64,000 nt of DNA from Plasmodiophora brassicae (GCA_039704465.1 JASFAU010000006.1:620001-684000), one strand, 5' to 3'. Numbered from the stretch's first letter, positions 35,164 to 45,075 are shown. Program-made: numbers and translations. Notes: generated by a model not told the origin, from the sequence alone.

Positions 35164-35859
35164 ATGAAGCGGTCTCTGGAAGCGATGACCAGCGCCAGGC
35201 CCCAGCAGAAGGAAAGCAACCGGGACGCAGACGATGCTGACGACGTGAGGCGGCAACCTGTCGCAGAACCGACGATTGCCAAGAAGCGCAACCAGGTACC
35301 GGCGACGAAGATGGCGCCGTTGGCGACCGAATACCTGCATGAGCCGCTGCGTATGATGTCCATGCAGCCGCAGATGACCATCGACACATGCGTGATGCTG
35401 TCCGAAAGCGAGCGCCGGCAGATCATCAGCGAATGCTACGAGGTGAACCCGCTGGTCGACCAGCTCGACAAGATTCCCGCCCTGGCACCGTTGTTCGCTG
35501 CGAGCCTGACGCCCGGCGAACTTCAGATGTGCGATCGTCTGCTGAAGATGTGCATGGCGCGTCAGATCCAGCTCTACAGGTACATTCGCACGTTCGGCGC
35601 CCGATTCGACCAGGCGGCGCAGACGGCTTCGCCAGATTCGCTGAACGGCCTGGTCCAGTACCTGGTACGACAAGTGTCCCGCCTGCTCCAAGACGATATC
35701 GCCGCCGTCAACGCGTGCAGGACGAAATGGATCAACCGACGGTTCGCCGAGATGCAAGTCGCTGCTCGGATGGCGAGGGCGTCGTCACCAGCGCCGCCAC
35801 AAAGTACGCCATTAGCAACGCAATCGTCGGAACACGTCAGAGGCGCCGACTCCAAGTAA
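35164..35859 (+). CDS. Unrecognised Cys-core family, copy 1
   Basis: Single exon, 231 residues. The N-terminus is basic (MKRSLEAMTSARPQQKES, with KKR clusters). A roughly 140-residue core runs from TIDTCVMLSESERRQIISEC through QMCDRLLKMCMARQIQLYRY and GLVQYLVRQVSRLLQDDIAA to CRTKWINRRFAEMQ. Five cysteines are shared with the other copies, and charge clusters alternate with helical segments. The tail is Ser/Ala-rich and variable. No match to a domain I know. The basic N-terminus could be a nuclear signal. Closest to copy 4 by the shared N-terminal KRSLE and to the decayed copy at 40137 by its VRQV segment. Confidence 0.8.
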   Translation: MKRSLEAMTSARPQQKESNRDADDADDVRRQPVAEPTIAKKRNQVPATKMAPLATEYLHEPLRMMSMQPQMTIDTCVMLSESERRQIISECYEVNPLVDQLDKIPALAPLFAASLTPGELQMCDRLLKMCMARQIQLYRYIRTFGARFDQAAQTASPDSLNGLVQYLVRQVSRLLQDDIAAVNACRTKWINRRFAEMQVAARMARASSPAPPQSTPLATQSSEHVRGADSK

Positions 35860-36437
35860 GACAGTACTCATCAGCCGAACGAGATGAACAAAGAACCTGA
35901 CGTGAAATATTTAAGCAAGTATGGCTCGAGAGCTATTGCACAAACTGTCGACCTAGAGTCCACACGACATCCATCGGTTCAGTAAAGCTCGAGTTGCAGT
36001 CACATCTCCAATGCAGTCATCGTCGGTTGGCAGTCTGTTTCGAGCACCAAACCACCGCCCGCTGGAAATATCGTTTTCCTAGCGACGATGGTAGACTGCT
36101 GGGTCCTGATGTAGTTGAGTGCTTGTCACCGAAGCGAGTAGTGATGCTAAGGCGTGCTTGACATGGTTGCTCCAATGAATACCCGCCAGTTCGTCACAGC
36201 CTGGGAGAACACGCGATCTCCTAGGGCCAACCTCGACACATTAGTCTGAAAACCATCACATCACGACCAACAATTAGTCAATAACGAACCACGACGAGTC
36301 ATACCAATACTTCCAGCGCTCAAACTTCAAAGTGGCCTATCATTGCACCGGATTGGCTGTTGGATGACGGTTCCTGGACCGACGTCCTAATGTTTCTGCG
36401 CCAAGTTCATAGAGCATCCACCGCGGCACCCGCTCGG
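35860..36437. other. Intergenic
   Basis: No gene seen between copy 1 and the foldback repeat. Confidence 0.4.
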
Positions 36438-36632
36438 CAGCTGGATCATGGAAGTAGGTAAACACAGTTCATATTCGCCAGTTGCCGTCGGATCACCATC
36501 CAGGTCCGACGGCAACTGGGCGAATGTGAACTGTGTTTATTTCCACGATCCAGCTGCTGGTCGCTTCCGATGGCAACTGGGAGAAAATGAACTGTGTTTA
36601 TATCACCGATCCAGCTGCCGTCGGACCACAAT
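36438..36632. repeat. Foldback (inverted) repeat with a third partial arm
   Basis: The arm at about 36438-36492 (starts CAGCTGGATCATGG, includes AAACACAGTTCA and GCCAGTTGCCGTCGGAT) is the near-perfect reverse complement of about 36508-36560. A third arm copy in the second orientation (GGCAACTGGGAGAAAATGAA, then GATCCAGCTGCCGTCGG) follows to about 36632. Size and structure suit a MITE-like or foldback element remnant. Open frames across it are products of the repeat. Confidence 0.75.
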
Positions 36633-36640
36633 CCATCATT

Positions 36641-37429
36641 GGCATTACACTCCGGCGACGATGACGCGATGGTACGCTTGACTTAGGCCATTGGCACAGT
36701 TGATGCGCCAGTCGACCTCTGTCGCCCCTGACGCAGATGCTGTACGAAGTCGTCCAGTACGTGGAGTGTATGCCATTATCTATCGTTATAGTTAGTCATC
36801 GCTCGCTGTGGGCAACGGACAGGAAACGTGAATCGACGTCGGCAAGCGAGAGTAACCAACGACAGATAATGTTCCCATACATTTCACGTACTGGACGATA
36901 TCACAACGCACAGCAACTGCATACGATGCGTCAGGGGCGGCAAAGGTCGCCAGAGGCGGCGTCACGATCCGTGGATGACTCTGAGCACGATGGGTTTGGG
37001 TGTTTCGGGCTTTCACGCGGGCGGTCTCGGGTTAAGGACCGCATGTTCCGCCAGCAGAACGCCAGCAATCCCGGGCCTTGTGCTGGACTCCAGGATGGAT
37101 CGCTCAGGTTCACCGGCTTGGGCACTCGTCAGCACCTTGACAGACCCGCCACACCCTCCTGTCGGCATTCACCCCAACTGGAGGTGTCCACCTTATTAGG
37201 CAGATCCGGGTTTCCGGTCTGCACTACTAGGCGCGGCACCCCTTCGCCCATCCGACCGCTCGAACAAATCTTGCTGGACAGATCGAAACCGTTGAGCATC
37301 AATACTGGGTACTCCAACACGACGACATCGTACAACCATTGCCGACCCAAATGCATCCCACTGTCTCTTCCGGCCATTAATGGGCGCATACAACCGGAAG
37401 CACAATGCTCCCCCTCTTCCAAATGCTCG
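36641..37429. other. Intergenic, low-evidence frames only
   Basis: Contains long open frames (for example 36737-37483 plus, several minus) without conserved motifs or ATG context; I read it as noncoding. Confidence 0.4.
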
Positions 37430-37632
37430 ACCCAACTCGCAGTCGCGACGACCAACGACGGCAACCGTCCAAAACCGCGGTGAAGAACACGACGGATGGC
37501 TTGGACCGGCTTTCCTGGACACATGTGGCTGTATCCGGCCGACCCAACTCGCAGCCGCAACGACCCACGACGGCAACCATCCGGTGCCGGACGATTTTGC
37601 GCAGTGAAGAGCACGACGGATCGGATGGCTTA
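37430..37632. repeat. Two-copy imperfect tandem repeat
   Basis: The unit beginning GACCCAACTCGCAGTCGC at about 37430, including ACGACGGCAACC and GTGAAGAACACGACGGATGG, recurs at about 37542 as GACCCAACTCGCAGCCGC ... GTGAAGAGCACGACGGATC with roughly 85% similarity by eye. Spacing is about 112 bp. Repeated 'protein' motifs in minus frames come from this. Confidence 0.6.
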
Positions 37633-38028
37633 GTCAAGCAATATGGATGGGCCAACCTTCGTCGTCGACCTGGGCTGCATGCAAAAGGCAAAGCGCAGAC
37701 CGTACCAGAAATGCCCCATCCAGAAAATCACCGACGAGCGACGGTTTCCGGCCGAGCCAGATCCCGTTGCGTCTGTAGGACCTGCTGCGAGCCGACGACC
37801 GGTATGTGTCCTATCTATAGAACGCATGTCTATTCTGGGAATACGTGGCATCTATTTTCTGTCAGAGCTGCCGCTACGGTGTGGTTCGTCAGTGCGTTGC
37901 AGCTTTATTTAGCGACGGGGAACGCCGTACCGCGTCCTGCCATGGGTCCACGGGCGGCGGAAGGACACGATTCGGGCTGCATTCCCAGTCCAGATCGGCA
38001 CCAGGCACAACTCGCTCGACCAGCAACC
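37633..38028. other. Upstream region of family copy 2
   Basis: The long plus frame starting 37405 runs through here into copy 2, but the family homology begins only at the ATG at 38029. A GCTTTATTTAG stretch near 37905 recurs upstream of copy 3 near 40508, suggesting a duplicated promoter segment. Confidence 0.35.
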
Positions 38029-38790
38029 ATGACGATACTCCACCCGCTTCCACCCGCCGAGGAGCCCTCTCCGCTCCTGCTCCTGCTCCAAGCTGAACTC
38101 AAGCTTGCCCAGCGTGACGCCCATGCCCTTGGCGAGTCGTACTCAGGCAGGCACAACGTCTGTGCCGCCAAGCGCCCGAGGAACAAGTACACCCCGGAGC
38201 GCAACGGTGAACTTGCTCCTTCATCGAAACGACAAAGGACGTCAGAGGCGCCTGCACCAATGACGGTAGAAACGTGCCGGATGCTGTCGGAGCACGATCG
38301 ACGTCACATCGTCAGCGAATGCTACGAAGTCAACCCTTCTGTCGACCAGCTTCATAAGATCCGAAGCATTTCGCCGGTACTGGCATCTTTGATGACGCCC
38401 GACGAGATACAGACGTGCGACCGCGTCCCGAAGATGTGCATGGCAAGGCAGATCCAGCTACACCGGTTTGTGAGGACGTTCGGATCCAGATTCGACCATG
38501 TATCGTCGACAGCATCTTGTCAGACGCTGAATGGGCTAGTGCAGTACTTCACAGGGCAACTGATGCGTCTTCTCGAGGACGACATTGCCGTTACAAACCA
38601 ATGCCGGTCCGCGTGGATGCAGAAAAGGTTTGACGACCTGAAGGCGGCCAAGTTCACCCTCGAGACGAAGTGGACGGTTTCCGAAAGAGATCCATCAAGC
38701 ACGTCGAGCACGAGTTCCAGTCCAACGTCCCATTGTGGACATAGTATGGTCTTCACGAGGACAGCCGGTGGCACACACAGCGACCAGTAG
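38029..38790 (+). CDS. Unrecognised Cys-core family, copy 2
   Basis: Single exon, 253 residues. The N-terminus HPLPPAEEPSPLLLLLQAEL with KLAQRD is nearly shared with copy 3, so these two form a subgroup. A basic linker (KRPRNKYTPERN) may be a nuclear signal. The core shows VETCRMLSEHDRRHIVSECY, VDQLHKIRSISPVLASLMTP, CDRVPKMCMARQIQLHRFVR, GLVQYFTGQLMRLLEDDIAV and CRSAWMQKRFDDLKAAKF. The Ser/Thr-rich tail ends with HSMVFTR, also seen in copy 3. Function unknown. Confidence 0.8.
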   Translation: MTILHPLPPAEEPSPLLLLLQAELKLAQRDAHALGESYSGRHNVCAAKRPRNKYTPERNGELAPSSKRQRTSEAPAPMTVETCRMLSEHDRRHIVSECYEVNPSVDQLHKIRSISPVLASLMTPDEIQTCDRVPKMCMARQIQLHRFVRTFGSRFDHVSSTASCQTLNGLVQYFTGQLMRLLEDDIAVTNQCRSAWMQKRFDDLKAAKFTLETKWTVSERDPSSTSSTSSSPTSHCGHSMVFTRTAGGTHSDQ

Positions 38791-38899
38791 ATACAGGGAA
38801 ATCGTTTACGGTGTGAGAGTGCGCATCTCCACCGGTGATCCGTGCAATTTATGGATTCCAGAGTTAGTGAAAGGTGGGGGTTTCCCCAGCGGTGACCGG

Positions 38900-40146
38900 G
38901 ACACCAGTCATTGTTTGACGGGAGGGGGACCGCGTTTTGGGGTAGGCAGTCGTCCGACGAGTCTGACGATTTCCTACTGTCGTTGAGCGACGTCGAGGAC
39001 GATTTGGACGTGTTGTTCCCGCTGCTGCCCCTTCATGAACATGTCGCGAGTGGGCGTCGCGGGTCTGAACAGAGGAACACACGGGGAGCTGGCTCTTCAG
39101 TAAGTCTGGACGCGCCGACCGGCTGCGCCGCCTCTACGATTCGCTTCTCCACATCGATTACTGGGGGGCGAATCCCATTTATGACGTCGAGAAACACGTT
39201 CGGCGAACGTTCACGATATGCCCAGAGACTTGTTCGGTTCCATCGTGCAACGGGTCGCTGAACATGAGCACTATCTCGTGCAGATAATGGACTGTTGCAA
39301 GGTAACTGCTGCCGTAACCTTTGTCAATGTCTATGGTGGTATCGATCTGACCGCAACGTGTGTAGATGCTTGGCTTCAGTCCGCGCCAGAAGGTCTGCGC
39401 TGCGGTGCGAATGATGTCGTCGGGCGTGTCAACGCATGAACGTGACGATAATTAGTTCAGACTAGAGAAACCGACGACCCCTGGAAACGTTGAAACGTTT
39501 CTGCCAAGCGGTCGTCGATGTGTATAGGCCTGACGTTCTAAGAAGGCCAACAGCAGCTGATCTGGATCGTCTACTGGATGAAGGTTTTGGAGGCGGCTGG
39601 CCAGCAGCTGGATGCCTGGGCTCGTTCGACTCTATGCGCGTCTGTTGGAAGAATTGCCCGGCTGCTTGGTCCGGAATGTTCCGAGGCAGAAAAGGTGCTG
39701 CAACCATCGTGATGGAGGCTATTGCTGACCACCAATGTCGTTTCTGGCATTTCTTTGCCGGGTTTCCCGCATCATTCAACGAAATTAATGTTCTGGGTTG
39801 GCCGACGCTTCTGGACACATCATCACAGGGCAGTCACCCCAGGTTGCCTTCAAAGTCGACGAGCATGAGTACGCCTTCCCGTACTATCTCGTCGACGGGA
39901 CATATGGTACCAAATACGTACGCTTGCTCCGTCCCGATGATCAGTGAGCCCGGCACTCGAGCGGAGAAGCTGTTCGTGTCGAAGCAGGAATCCCAGCGAA
40001 AGGACGTGGAGAGGGCGTTCGGCATTCTGCAAAGGCGCTGGCGTATCCTGACAACTGTTCCGATACATTCGCATGTTCCGATTGACAAGGTACAGGCGCC
40101 GTCGTCTTCAGCAGAACCGCTAAAAGGCTTCCTACCTACAAGGTAG
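38900..40146 (+). mobile_element. Degenerate PIF/Harbinger DNA transposon
   Basis: Carries a broken Harbinger-type transposase (separate entry). An upstream segment near 39000-39260 encodes pieces matching the usual N-terminal region of such transposases: an HIDYWGANPIYDVEKHVRR-like stretch, and MPRDLFGSIVQRVAEHEHYL in another frame. The ends were not defined; I found no obvious terminal inverted repeats or target duplication by eye. It lies between copies 2 and 3 of the Cys-core family. Confidence 0.65.
39130..40146 (+). pseudogene. Harbinger transposase (nuclease HARBI1-like), frameshifted
   Basis: Reading in pieces: YWGANPIY (near 39155), DLFGSIVQRVAEHEHYLVQI (39218 frame), then 39490 onward TLKRFCQAVVDVYRPDVLRR, LGSFDSMRVCWKNCPAAW (first catalytic Asp), GAATIVMEAIADHQCRFWHF and FNEINVLGWPTLLD. 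A frame change follows before AFKVDEHEYAFPYYLVDGTY, and another before QRKDVERAFGILQRRWRIL, which carries the final Glu. At least three frame changes separate conserved blocks, so the enzyme cannot be made intact. The second catalytic Asp, usually in N-D-I-N-V-L, is Glu here. Confidence 0.75.
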
Positions 40147-40260
40147 TCCAGTACCTGGTTCGGCAAGTGACTCGCCGGCTCCAAGCCGACATCTAACCGT
40201 CAACATGTCAACATGTGACATGCGACACGCTGAACTACAAGTCGCTGCAGGCATCCAGAA
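40137..40260 (+). pseudogene. Decayed fifth copy of the Cys-core family (fragment)
   Basis: Directly after the transposase, VVQYLVRQVTRRLQADI (about 40146-40196) is followed by a stop and then AELQVAAGI (40228 on). Both match successive parts of copy 1 (QYLVRQVSRLLQDDIAA and AEMQVAARM), and the DNA between them can be aligned with small gaps. It is the 3' end of a lost copy, more like copies 1 and 4 than 2 and 3. Confidence 0.7.
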
Positions 40261-40615
40261 CGCAACATGGTCGTCAGTCTCAGCAGCGGATCCAGATTCA
40301 GTTCGTCAACCAGCGCCTGCAAGTCGGCCCGAATCGAGGCAAGATGGACAGGAACTTGTTGGTTCGGCGGAGGTTTCATAACCTATCATTCTCGCCTACC
40401 GATTCGAAGAACCGACGGACAACCTATATTTAGAAAACGACGAATCTATTTTGATTTCGCGCGACCCCTCGAACAGACGGAACATGTGGCTCCAGAGGCA
40501 TTTGCCGCTTTATTTAGGGGCAGCCAGGTGGCGATGCGAGCGGTAGCCTCAATTTGATTCTGGTTGCGTTCCTGTTCTGGATCTGGATTCTCGCAGCCCC
40601 GTACGCCGACCGACG

Positions 40616-41350
40616 ATGTCAATTATGCATCCACAGACGGCGACCGAGGAGCCGTCCCCACTGCTTCTCCTGCTTCAGGCTGAACTCAAGCTCGCTCAGC
40701 GCGACGGCCTCGTTCTGGATGAGCCACTGCCAGACGGGCGCCGCACCGGCAAACGCAGCGCCGAGAGCAGAGACGATTGCGACGATCGTTCCGCACTGTT
40801 AGCGAAGAAGCCACGACCAGCGACGAGACCAAGGACAATCGAGACGTGCCGGATGCTGTCGGAAGACGAGCGTCGTGCCATCATCAACGAATGCTACGAG
40901 GTCGACCCGGCGTCGGACCAGCTCGACAAGATCCGAAGTATATCGCCCGTACTAGCGTCGCTCATGACGCCGGACGAGTTGCAGACCTGCGACCGGGTCC
41001 CGAAGATGTGCCTAGCAAGGCAGATTCAGCTGTACCGGTTCGTGCGCACGTTCGCGTCCAGACTGAATCAGGTGTCATCGACGGCATCCGCTCAGACGAT
41101 GAACGCCCTCGTGCAGTACTTTGCAGGACAGACGATGCGCCTACTCGAGGACGACATCGCCATTGTGAGCCACTGCCGGTCCGTCTGGATGCAGCGGAAG
41201 TTCGAAGACGTGAAAGCCGCCAGGTTCGCCCGCCAAACGAGGTGGGCCGTATCCGAGAGAGAGCCGCCACGCACCAGTGGCAGTGCCGAAGCGCACCCGC
41301 ACGACATGGTGTTCACGAGGGTCGCTGACGTCAGGAAACAAGCCGACTAA
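40616..41350 (+). CDS. Unrecognised Cys-core family, copy 3
   Basis: Single exon, 244 residues. The N-terminus (EEPSPLLLLLQAELKLAQRD) is near-identical to copy 2. The core has IETCRMLSEDERRAIINECY, SDQLDKIRSISPVLASLMTP, CDRVPKMCLARQIQLYRFVR, ALVQYFAGQTMRLLEDDIAI and CRSVWMQRKFEDVKAA. The tail shares DMVFTR with copy 2. It lies about 350 bp after the decayed copy. No stop or frameshift, so presumably functional. Function unknown. Confidence 0.8.
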   Translation: MSIMHPQTATEEPSPLLLLLQAELKLAQRDGLVLDEPLPDGRRTGKRSAESRDDCDDRSALLAKKPRPATRPRTIETCRMLSEDERRAIINECYEVDPASDQLDKIRSISPVLASLMTPDELQTCDRVPKMCLARQIQLYRFVRTFASRLNQVSSTASAQTMNALVQYFAGQTMRLLEDDIAIVSHCRSVWMQRKFEDVKAARFARQTRWAVSEREPPRTSGSAEAHPHDMVFTRVADVRKQAD

Positions 41351-41428
41351 TAGCACTGGTAGCAAACACGCGTTCTGGGCCCAGTAAACTGTCATATACA
41401 CCTAGCGATGAATTCGACTGCATGCACG

Positions 41429-42133
41429 TCAGGGTTTAATCAGGTGAATCGTAACGCAGGCGTTCTTCCACGCGTGGACGATGTCGCACATGAAGGTCCT
41501 GGGATGGAGATTATTGAGTTCCTTGTATCCTAAGGAAACTGCTGGTGGGTGCCGAAGGCGTTCCATCAGAACTGTCAGGGCCATTCGAGGATCCTCGACG
41601 ATCTCATACGGCGGGCACGGTAACAACGGGCCTGGGACGTCAGGCAGCACTCGTTGCGTTAGGGAAGAGAAATCCATTCTGGCCAGGTGTGTTCGAATGG
41701 AAGCCGCCTCCCGAACGATTTGATTCCTGTCCTCCCAGGGTGGCACGACGAACTTGTCTTCGATATATTTCGTCGCGTAGCATCCAACGGTGACGATAAC
41801 GTTGCGGGCGCCCCGAGCCCAACGTTCGTAATGCTGCCAGGCCGTGTCGCCGTACATGATGGGGGAGAACTTGACCAGGTTTCGACCGCACTCTGAGAAC
41901 TCTGCTTGGCAACCGACTGAACGCAATAACTTGATCATCTCCCGAGGCATCTCAGATGGCATCGGCATTTTCGACAGATCCAAGGTCGACATTGTGTTCC
42001 ATTTCGACTGGCATGATCTGTCGTCTCCTCTCACACTGCCGTCGTTACGACGACTAGACCGGGGGCGTGCGCGCGCTGCTCGCTGTAGGGCGCGCCATCT
42101 CGCGAGGTACTCGCCTGTCCGGGCCCCTGTCAT
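41429..42133 (-). CDS. Unknown protein, single exon
   Basis: 234 residues from the ATG at 42133 (a later start at 41992 gives MSTLDLSKMPMPSEMPREMI). It is rich in Arg/Pro with no membrane segment. Best-preserved-looking stretches are IKLLRSVGCQAEFSECGRNL, YGDTAWQHYERWARGARNVI and YATKYIEDKFVVPPWEDRNQ. I do not recognise a family. It is the only minus-strand gene in the Cys-core cluster. Confidence 0.55.
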   Translation of the reverse strand: MTGARTGEYLARWRALQRAARARPRSSRRNDGSVRGDDRSCQSKWNTMSTLDLSKMPMPSEMPREMIKLLRSVGCQAEFSECGRNLVKFSPIMYGDTAWQHYERWARGARNVIVTVGCYATKYIEDKFVVPPWEDRNQIVREAASIRTHLARMDFSSLTQRVLPDVPGPLLPCPPYEIVEDPRMALTVLMERLRHPPAVSLGYKELNNLHPRTFMCDIVHAWKNACVTIHLIKP

Positions 42134-43093
42134 TCGGCAGTCCTACGGCAGCGGCAACACCGATCTCCGCGGAAATAGGGCAGCCTCAACATTGGAGCGT
42201 CATCTTTATGTAGGTCGCACGATCGCATGGCGCATTCTAACCGCGCAACGTCGTCTCTAATGGTGATCTGGCCCTAATGTTCGTTAGGCGACGCCCATTA
42301 GTGAAGTGCTTTGTGCTGTGGGCGTAGTCCTTAATCTGGCGCGTTTGTCGGCGCTCTCTGGCGGCCCTTTACTACGCAGTCGTCGTTGCTATACGCTGAA
42401 TGCCCATCGTCCCGAGTGCATCAAGGAGGTGCGCATGCTGTGGAACAGGAGTTCGAACTGCGGGCGCAGGGGACACACGCACAGCGCCGTAGGACTGGTG
42501 AACCACTGGCGAGCGCGCATTTTGTATGATGGATGCGGGTCGCGGATGGCGGATGGCGGCCGATTGATGGCGGTGACGTCGCCCACGAAATCCTTCTTCA
42601 GTGCCCGCATCAGCTAAGCTCTGCCGCATTCCGAAATCGACCATACTCAGGATTGTATCCATTCCGCGATTTGCCATACCCGGGATTGTTTCCCATCTCT
42701 GCGACGGCGTCGGCGACGGCATAAATTCCCTCGGGCGCACCCGTCGCCATGACTGGTACGCTGACGTCAGCCTTCGTTTCGCCCGATGTATCGTTGTAAC
42801 GATCGACAGCGTCCGAGGTTCCCTCGGCGACGTCGACGACAACCCATCGCCATCACGCAGGTATGTACCTGAATATTTGTTTTCTCTTTGTCCACCAACA
42901 GCTCAACTTGGCATTACTCAGAATACTAGCAGCCAGAAGATCCATTTTCTCACTCCAGTCCGCAGATCATGGAGTCTCTGGTTGGATTGCACCTCCTCAA
43001 TATAGCTAACGCACATGGTACTCCCGTAGGGCAGGAAAGGGGGGCCCATCTTGCGACTGCGCTATTTTGTTGGACCTCCGTTCGAGTGCTACC
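42134..43093. other. Intergenic; weak minus-strand frames
   Basis: Overlapping minus-strand frames at 42372-42842 could hold a small gene, including a Gly/Tyr/Asn-rich stretch (GNNPGYGKSRNGYNPEYGRF) near 42640, but no frame has a good start and splice pattern. Otherwise nothing. Confidence 0.3.
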
Positions 43094-43759
43094 ATGATCT
43101 ACGCGTTGCTGCTCGAACAGAACAAGATCTACGTTGGATACTCGGCCAGGCCGGTCGGCGAGCGCTTCATTGAGCATTTCAACGCCAACGGGTGTGAATG
43201 GACGTCCTTGTATCGCCCGCTGGAAGTACTGCTGATTCGCGAGGGCGGCCCCAGTGAGGAGAACGAACTGACGCTGGAGATGATGGAGAAATACGGATGG
43301 TATAACGTACGCGGTGGCTGCTGGTGCAAGATCGACATGGACAAATGCCCTCCCGCTCTCCTCAAGCACAAAGGCCTGAAGACGCCCGTCGAACTCAAAC
43401 AGCATGGCCCCAAACCGACAGCACGCACCTCGGTCAAACGGCGAACGTTGCCTCAGTACGAGTCGACGACTGGTAAGCGTCCGAAGACGTCAGGCACTTC
43501 GGAAAAACGCCAGTGTCGGGGTCCTGCCAACAAGACTCGAAACGACAGCTGCGCGAAGTCACTCGCGAAAGGAAACCAACGCGTGAACACGAATAGCACA
43601 ACGGGCAGTACTACAGTCATACGTGTGGGACATTATGAGGTCGTCGTCCCCGTCGTCGCCACTTCCCATCGTGGCAATGGCTGTTACCGATGTGGACGCG
43701 ATTCCCACTTCGCCAGCAGCTGTTACGCCAAGAAACACGTCGACGGACATGTTCTGTGA
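43094..43759 (+). CDS. GIY-YIG nuclease-like protein with zinc knuckle
   Basis: Single exon, 221 residues from MIYALLLEQNKIYVGYS. The N-terminal 90 residues fit the GIY-YIG fold: the two tyrosines (IYALLLEQNKIYVG), an Arg/His helix (GERFIEHF), a Glu (ENELTLEMMEKYG) and YNVRGGCW. Similar domains occur in giant viruses and some protists. The Lys/Arg-rich middle may be a nuclear signal. The C-terminus has a CCHC zinc knuckle, CYRCGRDSHFASSC (C-x2-C-x4-H-x4-C), as in nucleic-acid-binding proteins. It is probably a DNA-acting nuclease or a domesticated derivative. It lies in the repeat-rich interval. Confidence 0.75.
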   Translation: MIYALLLEQNKIYVGYSARPVGERFIEHFNANGCEWTSLYRPLEVLLIREGGPSEENELTLEMMEKYGWYNVRGGCWCKIDMDKCPPALLKHKGLKTPVELKQHGPKPTARTSVKRRTLPQYESTTGKRPKTSGTSEKRQCRGPANKTRNDSCAKSLAKGNQRVNTNSTTGSTTVIRVGHYEVVVPVVATSHRGNGCYRCGRDSHFASSCYAKKHVDGHVL

Positions 43760-43977
43760 GCTTCCCAGTACCGGCGCTATTCCTGTACCGAGTATTCTTT
43801 GGTTCCTTTGTAAACAGGGTCCCTGCAATGACTATTGGAAGACGTGAAGAAGATATTTAACGTAGAACGGATCGTGATGCTTTTAGTGTTCAACATCGCG
43901 CTCTCGTCTGTCGTGGCACCGATGGAGCGTGATTTACATCGCCTCCTCAGTACCACGCGGCTTGAAGTTCAAAGAGC

Positions 43978-44054
43978 TTTTGTAGACCGGACCGTTCAAC
44001 TAGGCCACGAGAGCAGCTGCTCCCGTGGCCTAGTTGGGCGGTCCGGTCTACAAA
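43978..44054. repeat. Near-perfect 77 bp palindrome (hairpin)
   Basis: TTTGTAGACCGGACCG... at 43978 is mirrored by ...CGGTCCGGTCTACAAA ending 44054, centred on GAGCAGCTGCTC (44011-44022), so there is almost no loop. The arms are about 38 bp with one or two mismatches. Candidate MITE remnant, recombination hotspot or structured RNA. Confidence 0.85.
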
Positions 44055-45075
44055 TGATACCCGGACGAGCGGGAACCGGAGCCGGATGTCTCAAGAAGGG
44101 CTGGGGTCGTAGTCTTAGCGCAATGGGAATCCAGGGAAAATATTGAACTTTGATGGAGTTGTCCTGTTCAGCCAAAGCGCCAGGAACACGCATCCTTAGC
44201 AAACTTTGAGCCCGTGTCCTATAATACCATCCCTGTACCGCCTTCAAAAAAACCACTCACCCAACAGGGTATCACCGAACTGCATCAACCAGAGCCTTAG
44301 CGGCAACTTACCAAACCGGACGACGAACTGCCTCACCTGGTCGTAATTACGATTGTCGATCGCTGACGTAGGTGTCGCCGTCATTTCCAGGTCTGATCAA
44401 ATATTCTCGTCAGTCGGTGTGAAAATGGTCAAATGAGAATCTCGGTGAAGGTGTGAAAATAGTCATTCCTTAACCTCGTACGATTGACGGAGCCAACGCT
44501 GATCGCAACTCGAGTGTAACGGCCTCAGGCGTAGTATCTGCATCTTACAATTAATCAGTCTTTCGTGCTGTTCGTCGGGATCGCGTCGTCGTCAGCTTTG
44601 CACGTACGGCTTGCCGCAGCGGGCAAGCCTAATATACTTGCTACGATGACAGGCAAATGGCATCCAAATTGCTTGTCTCCGGCGATGCTTTCAACGAGCC
44701 CATCAGGGACGACTGATTGTGCTGCGATATATGGTCGTGCACTTTGGGGACTTGGGAATTCCACCAATGTGCACGTCGGAAAGATCGGGTCAGGCGGATT
44801 CGTGGATTCGCACGAGCGGCCTTGAAATTGCTGCGGAACCAATCTATTTTCGTTTCTGCGGAAACCACGACTGCGTCAGTGGTGAGCTAACTGCGCGTAT
44901 ACGTGCGCTCCAGTGGACGGCATGAGGCAGCTGGTCAAAAAATAGTGCGCGACTGTGGTGGGAAAACTAGCGGCGACGGGCGGAGGCATTCCTGGAATTT
45001 CCCGCAAAACGCGACGCCCTGCCATCATCATCAGCGTTTTCGAAATTCTTAACCGCTTACGACCGCCCTGACGGC
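44055..45075. other. Intergenic before family copy 4
   Basis: Apart from a short repeated GGTGTGAAAATGGTCA / GGTGTGAAAATAGTCA pair near 44418 and 44452, nothing recognisable. No gene. Confidence 0.45.

Noticed and set aside
36737..37691. Long plus and minus frames with repeated VGRRDCELGR-like motifs
   Set aside because: The motif repetition comes from the DNA tandem repeat at 37430-37632 and there is no ATG-led conserved domain.
42372..42842. Minus-strand frame of 156 codons and an overlapping Gly/Tyr-rich frame
   Set aside because: Neither has consistent start, splice sites or family resemblance; kept only as an intergenic note.
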